NCBI GenBank assembly: GCA_023416055.1
Contig: JAEZIH010000208.1
Span: forward strand, 1 to 5,451
Direction of reading: 5' to 3'
Source of the DNA: Pseudomonadota bacterium
Lineage (GTDB): Bacteria > Pseudomonadota > Alphaproteobacteria > Caulobacterales > Caulobacteraceae
DNA: 5,451 bases
The translations under genes were made by a program, and so were the position numbers. Within the stretch, counting starts at the first letter, position 1. Each line of letters begins with the position of its first letter. Shown piece by piece: positions 1 through 4,978 of the stretch. The notes under the pieces are model-generated. The model was not told where the DNA came from, searched no databases, and worked only from the letters and a program-made list of their open reading frames with translations.

Positions 1-386
1 TATTCGGCGAAGGCGCCCTGGCGATTGACGCCGATGCCCTTGGTGGCCGGGTCGAGGTGGAAGTGGCCGGCGCGCGCCGCTTCCGAATTCAGGTCGATGA
101 CATGGCCCTCGGCCGAGACGCGCTGGCCGACCTTGAGGCGGCGGTCGACGTCCTTGCCGATGGCGACGATCTCGCCGGCCAACTCATGGCCGGTGATCAT
201 CGGCACGGGGACGTTCTTCTGGCTCCACTCGTCCCAGTTCCAGATGTGGATGTCGGTGCCGCAGACGGCGGTGCGGTGCACCTTGATCAGCACGTCCTCG
301 TCGCCCGGGGTGGGGATAGGGGCGTCGATCAGCTCCAGCCCCTCGGCGGGCCTGGTCTTGGCTAGGGCCTTCATGGTGTTGGTCAC
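1..386 (-). CDS. tdh: L-threonine 3-dehydrogenase, N-terminal 128 residues (3' end beyond window)
   Basis: Cytoplasmic zinc- and NAD-dependent medium-chain dehydrogenase that oxidises L-threonine to 2-amino-3-ketobutyrate, the substrate of the adjacent kbl product. Seen: GroES-like catalytic domain with AVCGTDIHIWNWDEWSQK (residues 40-57), close to the E. coli Tdh motif. Cys42, His67 and Glu68 (in TGHELAGE) match the catalytic-zinc residues Cys38, His63 and Glu64. His95 in SAEGHV matches His90, which influences substrate specificity in E. coli. The GIGVNRQGAFAEY stretch is at the window edge. Odd: the four structural-zinc cysteines (93, 96, 99, 107 in E. coli) are replaced by Asp98, Ser101, Ala104 and Asp112 without a length change. 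Start: GTG at 386 is chosen over ATG at 374 because a GGAGG lies 6 bases before the GTG and 18 before the ATG. The GTG overlaps the kbl stop codon (GTGA). The NAD-binding domain is off the window. A related zinc alcohol dehydrogenase is possible, but the kbl context and the WNWDEWSQK motif argue for Tdh. Confidence 0.93.
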   Translation of the reverse strand, partial: MTNTMKALAKTRPAEGLELIDAPIPTPGDEDVLIKVHRTAVCGTDIHIWNWDEWSQKNVPVPMITGHELAGEIVAIGKDVDRRLKVGQRVSAEGHVIDLNSEAARAGHFHLDPATKGIGVNRQGAFAE

Positions 387-1576
387 GCGATGCCTCCGAG
401 TTCCTTGCCCGCCTGGGTGAACGCCGCGACGGCCTGATCGATCTGGTCGAAGGTGTGGGCGGCCGACATCTGGGTGCGGATGCGGGCCTGGCCGCGTGGC
501 ACGACGGGGAAGCTGAAGCCGATGACGTAGACGCCCAGCTCCAGCATGCGGGCGGCCATGTCCTGGGCCAGTTTGGCGTCGCCCAGCATCACCGGGATGA
601 TCGGGTGCTGGCCTTCCAGCAGGGTGAAGCCGGCCTGCGCCATGGCGGCGCGGAAGCGGGCGGCGTTGGCGAAGAGCTGTTCGCGCAGCTGGTCACCCTC
701 GGCGCCGCCGGCGATGCGGATGGCCTCCAGCGACGAACCGCAGACGGCGGGCGAAAGCGCGTTGGAGAACAGGTAGGGCCGGGCGCGCTGCTTGAGCAGC
801 TGGACCACCGGCGCAGTGGCGCAGATGAAGCCGCCCATGGCCCCGCCCAACGCCTTGCCGAAGGTGCCGGTGACGAAGTCGACCTTCACCCCGTGGTGGG
901 CGTAGGAGCCGCGGCCCTGCGGACCGAGGAAGCCGGTGGCGTGGCAGTCGTCGACCATGATCAGGGCGTCGTACTTGTCGGCCAGCGCCCGGATGTCCTT
1001 CAGCTTCGCGATGTAGCCGTCCATCGAGAAGGCGCCGTCGGTGGCGATGATGATGTCGCGCGCGCCGTCGGCTCGGGCCTGCTTCAGCTGGGCCTCAAGG
1101 TCGGCCATGTCCGAGTTGGCGAAGCGGTACCGCTTGGCCTTGCACAGGCGGACGCCGTCGATGATCGAGGCATGGTTCAGGCTGTCCGAGACGATGGCGT
1201 CCTCGGCCCCGAACAGGGGTTCGAAAATGCCGCCGTTGGCGTCGAAGGCGGCCGCGAACAGGATGGCGTCCTCGAAGCCGAGGTAGCCGGCGATGGCCTG
1301 CTCCAGCTCCTTGTGGATCTCCAGGGTGCCGCAGATGAAGCGCACCGAGGCGGTGCCGGCGCCCCACTTCTCCTGGGCCCTGATTCCGGCCTGCACCACC
1401 CGCTCGTCGCCGGCGAGGCCGAGGTAGTTGTTGGCGCAGAAGTTGAGGACGTCCCGGCCGCCCACCTTGATGACGGGGCCCTGGCGGGAGGCGATCACCC
1501 GTTCCGGCTTGGTCAGGCCCTGGGCGTCGATGTCGGCGAGTTCCGCGGCGACGCGGTCATGGAAGCTGGCTGTCAT
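383..1576 (-). CDS. kbl: 2-amino-3-ketobutyrate CoA ligase (glycine C-acetyltransferase)
   Basis: Cytoplasmic PLP enzyme of the alpha-oxoamine synthase family. It cleaves 2-amino-3-ketobutyrate with CoA to glycine and acetyl-CoA, completing threonine breakdown begun by Tdh. Seen: 397 residues, against 398 for E. coli Kbl, so full length. N-terminal NFCANNYLGLAG (45-56); SVRFICGTLEIHKELE (77-92); NHASIIDG (134-141) with His135 stacking on PLP; VDDCHATGFLG (208-218) with Asp209 and His212; Schiff-base Lys241 in TGTFGKALGGAMGG; C-terminal GQARIRTQMSAAH with Arg365, which matches the substrate-carboxylate Arg368 of E. coli. These residue roles come from family knowledge. Start: ATG at 1576 with GGAG at 1585-1582, 5 bases upstream. 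The gene begins 43 bases after the lipoprotein stop and its TGA overlaps the tdh GTG. A short inverted repeat sits just before the start. Related acyltransferases (HemA, BioF, Spt) are less likely given the tdh partner and near-identical signature segments. Confidence 0.97.
   Translation of the reverse strand: MTASFHDRVAAELADIDAQGLTKPERVIASRQGPVIKVGGRDVLNFCANNYLGLAGDERVVQAGIRAQEKWGAGTASVRFICGTLEIHKELEQAIAGYLGFEDAILFAAAFDANGGIFEPLFGAEDAIVSDSLNHASIIDGVRLCKAKRYRFANSDMADLEAQLKQARADGARDIIIATDGAFSMDGYIAKLKDIRALADKYDALIMVDDCHATGFLGPQGRGSYAHHGVKVDFVTGTFGKALGGAMGGFICATAPVVQLLKQRARPYLFSNALSPAVCGSSLEAIRIAGGAEGDQLREQLFANAARFRAAMAQAGFTLLEGQHPIIPVMLGDAKLAQDMAARMLELGVYVIGFSFPVVPRGQARIRTQMSAAHTFDQIDQAVAAFTQAGKELGGIA
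393..397 (-). promoter_or_regulatory. Ribosome binding site deciding the tdh GTG start
   Basis: A perfect GGAGG on the minus strand, inside the last codons of kbl and 6 bases before the GTG at 386. It is too far from the in-frame ATG at 374, so it favours the GTG. Its place within kbl, with the GTGA overlap, suggests tdh is translated by coupling to kbl. Confidence 0.7.
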
Positions 1577-1594
1577 GGCCGCTCCGCTACGCCG

Positions 1595-1609
1595 AATCCG
1601 GTCCGGATT
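1595..1609. repeat. Near-perfect 15-base palindrome upstream of kbl
   Basis: AATCCGG and CCGGATT (7-base arms) flank a single base in the 43-base gap between the lipoprotein stop and the kbl start. Its edge is 18 bases before the kbl ATG. As RNA it could form a 6-bp stem with a 3-base loop. No T-run follows on the minus strand, so it is not a classical intrinsic terminator. It could be an operator for a regulator of kbl-tdh, a small hairpin affecting translation, or chance. Confidence 0.4.
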
Positions 1610-1619
1610 GAAGCCCCGT

Positions 1620-2510
1620 TCAGGCCGTCGGCTCCGGCGGCTGGGCCCCGCCGGCCGCCAGCGGGCGCACCGGGCTGACCTTCACACGACCGCCGCACGG
1701 CGTCAGGCCGAGATCGAGGCCGACCGGCGAAGTGTCGCCCGGGGCGGTGACCCGGATGCGGGTCGCCGAAGGGCACGTCCGCTCGCCCGCGCCTTCGTTG
1801 GGCATGACGTTCCAGGCCAGCTCGAACGCCGCCTTGTCCTGCGGGGCGAGGATGACCGGCGCGGGCGCCTGGCCTTCGGTGAAGTAGCTGCCGGGCGCCT
1901 GTTCGGCGCGGATGGCGGTCAGGTCGCGCCCCTGACGATCCTGCAGCACCACGCCGGGGTAGCCGGTCAGGCTGCACGCCGCGGCGCCGATGTTCTGAAG
2001 GCCGATGTTGCGCACCCGGTTGCCCGCGCCCGCGTCGCCGCCTTCGTCCGAAAGACGGAGCTGCGGACCGCGGCAGGGGGCGGCCGCCGACGTATCGCCT
2101 TGAGGAGCAGGCGGGGGCGCGACGGGCAGCGCCGCCGCGGGCCGGCTGCAGCGTTCCAGGACCACGCCGCCGATGTCCGCATCAGGGCCGAGGCGGCTGA
2201 GCGTGGCGGTCTCGGTCCCGTCGCGGTTGACCGTCCACCATTCCAGCTCCGAACCGACGTAGCGGGCCCCCGAGGCGGACGAGGCCGGGCGCAGGGCGTA
2301 GGCCTGGCCCTTGTAGGTCAGCTGCGCGCTGGCGCTGTCGGCATAGGCGACGGCGACCGACTCGCCGCTCTCGCAGGCGTAGCTGACCGGGGGCGCCGTC
2401 GAGACTGTGGCGTCCTGTCCCTGCGGCACGGCCTCCGGCGGCGTCGAGGCCTCCTGGGTGCAGGCGGCGATGGCGAGGCTGGACACGAGGACGCAGGTCA
2501 GTCGGCGCAT
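1620..2510 (-). CDS. Lipoprotein with MliC-like lysozyme-inhibitor domain and DUF4232 domain
   Basis: Predicted envelope lipoprotein of 296 residues. Seen: signal peptide MRRLTCVLVSSLAIAAC with lipobox IAAC and lipidated Cys17; Thr at +2 suggests outer-membrane sorting by the E. coli rule. A Pro/Ala/Gln-rich linker (about 18-41) follows. The MliC-like domain (about 42-122) has YACESGE, a beta-rich AQLTYKGQAYAL, the family motif SASGARY (78-84), EWWT (90-93), and Cys46 and Cys121 likely forming a disulfide. A second linker of Ala/Pro repeats (123-145) leads to a DUF4232-like domain (about 146-282) with CRGPQLRLS, AGAGNR, QNIGAAACSLTGYPGVVL, TCPSATRIRV, PCGGRVKVSPV and four cysteines (146, 179, 246, 272). 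Known: MliC proteins inhibit C-type lysozyme; DUF4232 has no firm function. Odd: the lysine normally following the W-[TSN] of the MliC second motif is Val94 here. Start at 2510, not an upstream ATG at 2573, because GGAG lies 6 bases before it and the signal peptide then begins correctly. Fold assignment is good; activity is inference. Confidence 0.85.
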   Translation of the reverse strand: MRRLTCVLVSSLAIAACTQEASTPPEAVPQGQDATVSTAPPVSYACESGESVAVAYADSASAQLTYKGQAYALRPASSASGARYVGSELEWWTVNRDGTETATLSRLGPDADIGGVVLERCSRPAAALPVAPPPAPQGDTSAAAPCRGPQLRLSDEGGDAGAGNRVRNIGLQNIGAAACSLTGYPGVVLQDRQGRDLTAIRAEQAPGSYFTEGQAPAPVILAPQDKAAFELAWNVMPNEGAGERTCPSATRIRVTAPGDTSPVGLDLGLTPCGGRVKVSPVRPLAAGGAQPPEPTA

Positions 2511-2516
2511 GGCGGG

Positions 2517-2520
2517 CTCC
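2517..2520 (-). promoter_or_regulatory. Ribosome binding site deciding the lipoprotein start
   Basis: GGAG on the minus strand, 6 bases before the ATG at 2510. That ATG gives a clean n-region directly before the lipoprotein signal peptide. The longer in-frame ORF from 2573 would add 21 mostly charged residues before it. Confidence 0.55.
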
Positions 2521-2583
2521 CGTTTTCGGTCGCGTTTCAACGCCAGCGAACGGCAAAGGCTCCGCTGACGCAAGTGCGGCGGG

Positions 2584-2943
2584 TCAGGCGAGGACCCGCC
2601 CGATCACCTCGCGCAGGCCCGCGAGATCGTGATGCGACAGGGCGCCGAGCCGGCGAAGGATCAGCCGCCGCTCAATCGTTGCGAACACCGGCTTGACGGC
2701 CGAGGCCTTGAGCAGACCCGCCTGCTCCCAGTCCTGCAGCCAGAGATCGCCGAAGGCTGCGGAAGGGCGCAGCTGACTGGTGATCGCCATCAGCACGGCG
2801 TCAGCCCGGGCCGCGGAGTATTCGCGGCCGCTGACGACGACGGCGGGACGCTTCTTGAAGGCGGACTGGTTCGTGAACGGGAACGGGACGAGGACGACGT
2901 CGCCCAACTCAAATCGCGTCGTAGACGTCATTTTCCGGGTCAT
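2584..2943 (-). CDS. MazF/PemK-like type II toxin, putative endoribonuclease
   Basis: Toxin of a two-gene toxin-antitoxin module. MazF/PemK toxins are small SH3-like barrel ribonucleases that cut mRNA or other RNAs at short motifs in the cytoplasm. Seen: 119 residues, normal for the family. FELGDVVLVPFPFTNQ (11-26) is the typical first strand. KKRPAVVVSGREY (30-42) carries Arg32, and AITSQLR (53-59) carries Thr55/Ser56; these match the conserved Arg and Thr/Ser implicated in catalysis. The KASAVKPVFATIERRLILRR stretch (79-98) followed by LGALS matches the usual C-terminal part. All key residues look intact, so the toxin is probably active. It lies directly downstream of the antitoxin gene and overlaps its 3' end by 35 bases, in another frame. 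Start is uncertain: ATG at 2943 has a weak GAAG 6 bases upstream; ATG at 2931 has no better site. The RNA target cannot be told from the sequence. Confidence 0.86.
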   Translation of the reverse strand: MTRKMTSTTRFELGDVVLVPFPFTNQSAFKKRPAVVVSGREYSAARADAVLMAITSQLRPSAAFGDLWLQDWEQAGLLKASAVKPVFATIERRLILRRLGALSHHDLAGLREVIGRVLA

Positions 2944-3112
2944 CCCAGACTTCAGAGAAGGCCGGAACCGAAGTCGCGGCCGCGGCTCGCGTCACGGCCA
3001 TGTCCCGCTCGCGCGCGGCGATGAAGTCGACGAAGTCCTCGATTTCCGCGATCCGCTCGTCAGGAAGGGCGCAAATCTTCTCGAACAGGGCCTTGGGGCG
3101 GGGCGCGTTCAT
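2909..3112 (-). CDS. Antitoxin of the MazF-like toxin module
   Basis: Small protein of 67 residues, the putative partner that binds and neutralises the toxin encoded just downstream. Seen: a predicted helical segment LFEKICALPDERIAEIEDFV (9-28) continuing to about residue 46, of the type found in short DUF2281-like antitoxins, and an acidic tail EVWDDPENDVYDAI (54-67). The W-D-x-P-E-x-D-x-Y tail is common in antitoxins paired with such toxins and probably occupies the toxin's active groove. I see no clear DNA-binding domain, so autorepression is uncertain. Start at 3112 follows a strong Shine-Dalgarno stretch (3120-3130). A longer in-frame start at 3142 would put that site inside the coding sequence, so it is rejected. 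The gene begins 56 bases after the ispH stop and overlaps the toxin gene. Assignment rests on position, size and the C-terminal motif; the family is not certain. Confidence 0.77.
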   Translation of the reverse strand: MNAPRPKALFEKICALPDERIAEIEDFVDFIAARERDMAVTRAAAATSVPAFSEVWDDPENDVYDAI

Positions 3113-3119
3113 GGGCGTT

Positions 3120-3130
3120 CTCCACCTCCT
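3120..3130 (-). promoter_or_regulatory. Strong ribosome binding site of the antitoxin gene
   Basis: AGGAGGTGGAG on the minus strand, ending 7 bases before the ATG at 3112. It is the best Shine-Dalgarno match in the window and fixes the antitoxin start. The toxin start has only a weak site, which fits the usual excess of antitoxin over toxin synthesis. Confidence 0.75.
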
Positions 3131-3168
3131 CAGATACCGCAAACAGCGAGACCTGACCAGTTCGCCGC

Positions 3169-4140
3169 TCAGGCGGTGAGCAGCCGAGGAAGCTTGAAGG
3201 TGACCGTTTCGCGGGCCCCGTCGTCTTCGACGAGGCTGACGTCGAAGCGGGCGCGGACGGCGTCGATCAGCTCCTCGATCAGGGTCTCGGGGGCAGAGGC
3301 GCCGGCGGTGATGCCGAGCGTCGAGACGCCGTCGAACCAGCTCCAGTCAACGTGGCCGGCGTCGTCGACGAGGCGGGCGTCGCGGGCGCCGGCGCGCACC
3401 GCCACCTCGACCAGACGCGCGGAGTTGGACGAGTTCTGCGACCCGACCACCAGCACCAGGTCGCAGCCCTGGCCCAGCGACTTGACCGCCTCCTGGCGGT
3501 TGGTGGTGGCGTAGCAGATGTCTTCCTTGTGCGGATCGGGCAGCTCCGGGAAGCGGCGCTTGAGCACGGCGAGGATGCCGGCGGTGTCGTCGACCGACAG
3601 GGTGGTCTGGGTGGCGTAGGCCAAGGGCTGGTCGCCGGGGCGCTGGAAGGCCTCGGCGTCCTCGACCGTCTCGACCAGGCTGATGGCGCCCGGCGGCAGC
3701 TGGCCCATGGTGCCGATCACCTCCGGGTGGCCGGCGTGGCCGATCAGGATGATGTGGCGGCCGGCGGCGTGGTGGCGCTCGGCCTCGACATGGACCTTGG
3801 AGACCAGCGGGCAGGTGGCGTCGAGATACAGCATGTCCCTGGCCCGGGCGCCGGCGGGCACCGACTTGGGCACGCCATGGGCCGAGAAGACGACGGGCCG
3901 GTCGTCGGGGCACTCGTCCAGCTCGCGCACGAAGACGGCGCCCATGGATTTCAGACGGTCGACGACGTGGCGGTTGTGGACGATCTCGTGGCGCACATAG
4001 ACGGGAGCGCCGTACTTCTCGAGCGCGCGTTCGACGATCTGAATGGCCCGGTCGACGCCGGCGCAGAAGCCGCGCGGGGTGGCCAGCCGCACGGTGAGCG
4101 GGCGCTTTTCGAAGGCCGGAAGGGGCGCGGGCGAGGTCAT
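3169..4140 (-). CDS. ispH: 4-hydroxy-3-methylbut-2-enyl diphosphate reductase
   Basis: Last enzyme of the non-mevalonate (MEP) isoprenoid pathway. This cytoplasmic iron-sulfur enzyme converts HMBPP to isopentenyl and dimethylallyl diphosphate. Seen: 323 residues, normal length. Cluster ligands Cys26 ([13 protein letters not shown]), Cys110 ([11 protein letters not shown]) and Cys209 ([11 protein letters not shown]) are all present. Substrate residues include His55 ([10 protein letters not shown]), His88 (FSAHGVP), His138 and Glu140 (GHAGHPEV), Thr179 ([11 protein letters not shown]), Ser237/Asn239 (GSQNSSNS) and Ser282 (TAGASAPE). These line up with E. coli IspH residues at nearly constant offsets. 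The N-terminus has about 14 extra residues compared with E. coli, as is common in alphaproteobacteria. ATG at 4140 has only a weak AGG 8 bases upstream. First gene of the minus-strand block, divergent from the secreted-protein gene. In many alphaproteobacteria thrB follows ispH; here a toxin-antitoxin pair does. Nothing in the sequence suggests loss of function. Confidence 0.98.
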   Translation of the reverse strand: MTSPAPLPAFEKRPLTVRLATPRGFCAGVDRAIQIVERALEKYGAPVYVRHEIVHNRHVVDRLKSMGAVFVRELDECPDDRPVVFSAHGVPKSVPAGARARDMLYLDATCPLVSKVHVEAERHHAAGRHIILIGHAGHPEVIGTMGQLPPGAISLVETVEDAEAFQRPGDQPLAYATQTTLSVDDTAGILAVLKRRFPELPDPHKEDICYATTNRQEAVKSLGQGCDLVLVVGSQNSSNSARLVEVAVRAGARDARLVDDAGHVDWSWFDGVSTLGITAGASAPETLIEELIDAVRARFDVSLVEDDGARETVTFKLPRLLTA

Positions 4141-4185
4141 CGGCGGAACCTAGTCGTTCGGCCGCCGGCCCGCCACTGCGGTTTG

Positions 4186-4197
4186 CCCGCGCGCGGG
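4186..4197. repeat. Perfect 12-base palindrome in the divergent promoter region
   Basis: CCCGCGCGCGGG is its own reverse complement. It lies just upstream of the candidate -35 of the plus-strand gene and upstream of the minus-strand start of ispH. It could be an operator shared by both genes, but alternating CG runs arise easily in DNA this GC-rich. Confidence 0.35.
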
Positions 4198-4198
4198 T

Positions 4199-4225
4199 TT
4201 GCCGCGCCTCGCTTTAGCCGCTATC
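4199..4225 (+). promoter_or_regulatory. Candidate sigma-70-type promoter for the secreted-protein/argS unit
   Basis: TTGCCG (4199-4204) and GCTATC (4220-4225), spaced 15 bases, resemble the Caulobacter housekeeping consensus (TTGACG and GCTANAWC); the usual spacing is slightly shorter. The implied start would leave a leader of roughly 55 bases. This is a pattern match only. A -10-like GCTAAAGC on the other strand (4218-4211), pointing to ispH, overlaps it. Confidence 0.3.
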
Positions 4226-4274
4226 AGCGACGAGCGTGATCCCGGCGTCGGGCTGTGCGCGCCTCCTCGTTCCT

Positions 4275-4281
4275 GGAAGAG
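4275..4281 (+). promoter_or_regulatory. Ribosome binding site deciding the secreted-protein start
   Basis: GGAAGAG lies 6 bases before the ATG at 4288. The alternative GTG at 4255 would add 11 residues before the signal peptide and has no comparable site. Confidence 0.6.
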
Positions 4282-4287
4282 CATTCG

Positions 4288-4977
4288 ATGCGTCGCGTCT
4301 TCAAGATTTCCCTGGCCTCTGCCGCCGCCGCGGCCCTGCTGGCCGGACTGATGGTTCCGCTGTCGGCGGACGCCCAGTCGCGCCGCCAGCCGCAGCAAGG
4401 CGGATCGGCGCGCGGCGAGAACGCCGACGGCACGGCCCAGAACCAGCGCCAGCGCCGCACGCGCATCGCCCCGCTGCGCCGCAACACCGCGGCCGGCCCC
4501 TGCCCCTATGTGAAAATCCTCTATGACGCCGCCCGCTACGTCGAAATGACCGGCGACCGGGTGTCGGCCGCGAACGTCGCCTACACCGGCGAGATCGAGG
4601 GTCTGTCGTCGAACTGCGCCTATCAGGGCGACGATCCGATCACGGTTCACACCCGCGTGCTGTTCCAGCTGGGCCGCGGGCCGCAGGCCGAGGGCCAGGG
4701 CCGGACCTACCGCTACTGGATCGCCGTCACCGAGCGGAACAAGGCGGTGCTGGCCAAGGAGTATTTCGACCTGCCGGTGAGCTTCAGCGAGGGCCCCACG
4801 GCCTCGGTGACGCAGGATCAGGTGATCGTCATTCCGCGCGCGGAAGCGACCACCAGCGGCGACAATTTCGAAATCCTCGTCGGCTTCGACGTGACGCCGG
4901 AAATGGCCGAGTTCAACCGCACGGGCAGCCGCTTCCGCGTCAATGCCGGCACGCTGGCGCAGACGCCCGGCCAGTAG
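4288..4977 (+). CDS. Secreted or periplasmic protein of unknown function
   Basis: I do not recognise the family. 229 residues. Seen: an N-terminal signal peptide with a basic start (MRRVFK), an alanine/leucine-rich core and a likely cleavage site at SADA|QS (after residue 29). The RRVFK start loosely resembles a twin-arginine motif, but it lacks the preceding Ser/Thr and the full consensus, so Sec export is equally possible. Residues 30-66 are a low-complexity Arg/Gln-rich stretch, probably disordered and strongly basic. A compact domain (about 67-224) follows, beginning [17 protein letters not shown] and containing only two cysteines (72 and 110), a plausible disulfide in the periplasm. Its many alternating hydrophobic segments ([37 protein letters not shown]) suggest a mainly beta fold. 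The C-terminus has no membrane segment. Stop and argS start are separated by one base, so the two are surely co-transcribed. A role in the envelope is inferred from the signal peptide only. Confidence 0.82.
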   Translation: MRRVFKISLASAAAAALLAGLMVPLSADAQSRRQPQQGGSARGENADGTAQNQRQRRTRIAPLRRNTAAGPCPYVKILYDAARYVEMTGDRVSAANVAYTGEIEGLSSNCAYQGDDPITVHTRVLFQLGRGPQAEGQGRTYRYWIAVTERNKAVLAKEYFDLPVSFSEGPTASVTQDQVIVIPRAEATTSGDNFEILVGFDVTPEMAEFNRTGSRFRVNAGTLAQTPGQ

Positions 4978-4978
4978 C

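Larger units (their letters stand above)
4141..4287. other. Divergent intergenic region between ispH and the secreted-protein gene
   Basis: The only substantial non-coding stretch in the window (147 bases); it must hold the promoters of both flanking genes. It contains a perfect 12-base GC palindrome (4186-4197), a repeated GTTTGCC (4181-4187 and 4197-4203), a candidate plus-strand promoter (4199-4225), a minus-strand -10-like GCTAAAGC (4218-4211), and a small CCCG/CGGG hairpin (4241-4252). There is no sign of an RNA gene. Confidence 0.6.

Noticed and set aside
455..1678. Long plus-strand open frame opposite kbl
   Set aside because: Translation is low-complexity Gly/Ala/Val/Asp without any family motif. 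It is the antisense shadow of kbl, whose motifs are unmistakable.
1573..1977. Minus-strand frame ending in an ATGA overlap with the kbl start
   Set aside because: The overlap looks like coupling, but the protein is Arg/Gly/Pro-rich nonsense in a shifted frame of the lipoprotein gene, whose DUF4232 motifs lie in the other frame right to its stop.
2533..2542. Imperfect palindrome CGTT-TC-AACG before the lipoprotein gene
   Set aside because: Only four-base arms; expected by chance, and no other promoter signal supports it in the 73-base gap.
1428..2696. 422-codon plus-strand open frame crossing the lipoprotein and kbl ends
   Set aside because: Arg/Gly/Ala-rich sequence running opposite several genes, with no domain and no ribosome binding site; a GC-rich shadow frame.
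3113..3142. Earlier in-frame start for the antitoxin at 3142
   Set aside because: It would place the strong Shine-Dalgarno sequence inside the coding region and add an atypical Arg-rich N-terminus.
3352..4239. 295-codon plus-strand frame opposite ispH
   Set aside because: Antisense shadow of ispH; repetitive Gly/Val/Asp/Ala composition and no recognisable motif.
4241..4252. CCCG/CGGG hairpin in the leader of the secreted-protein gene
   Set aside because: Four-base stem with no T-run; too short to call a terminator or riboswitch.
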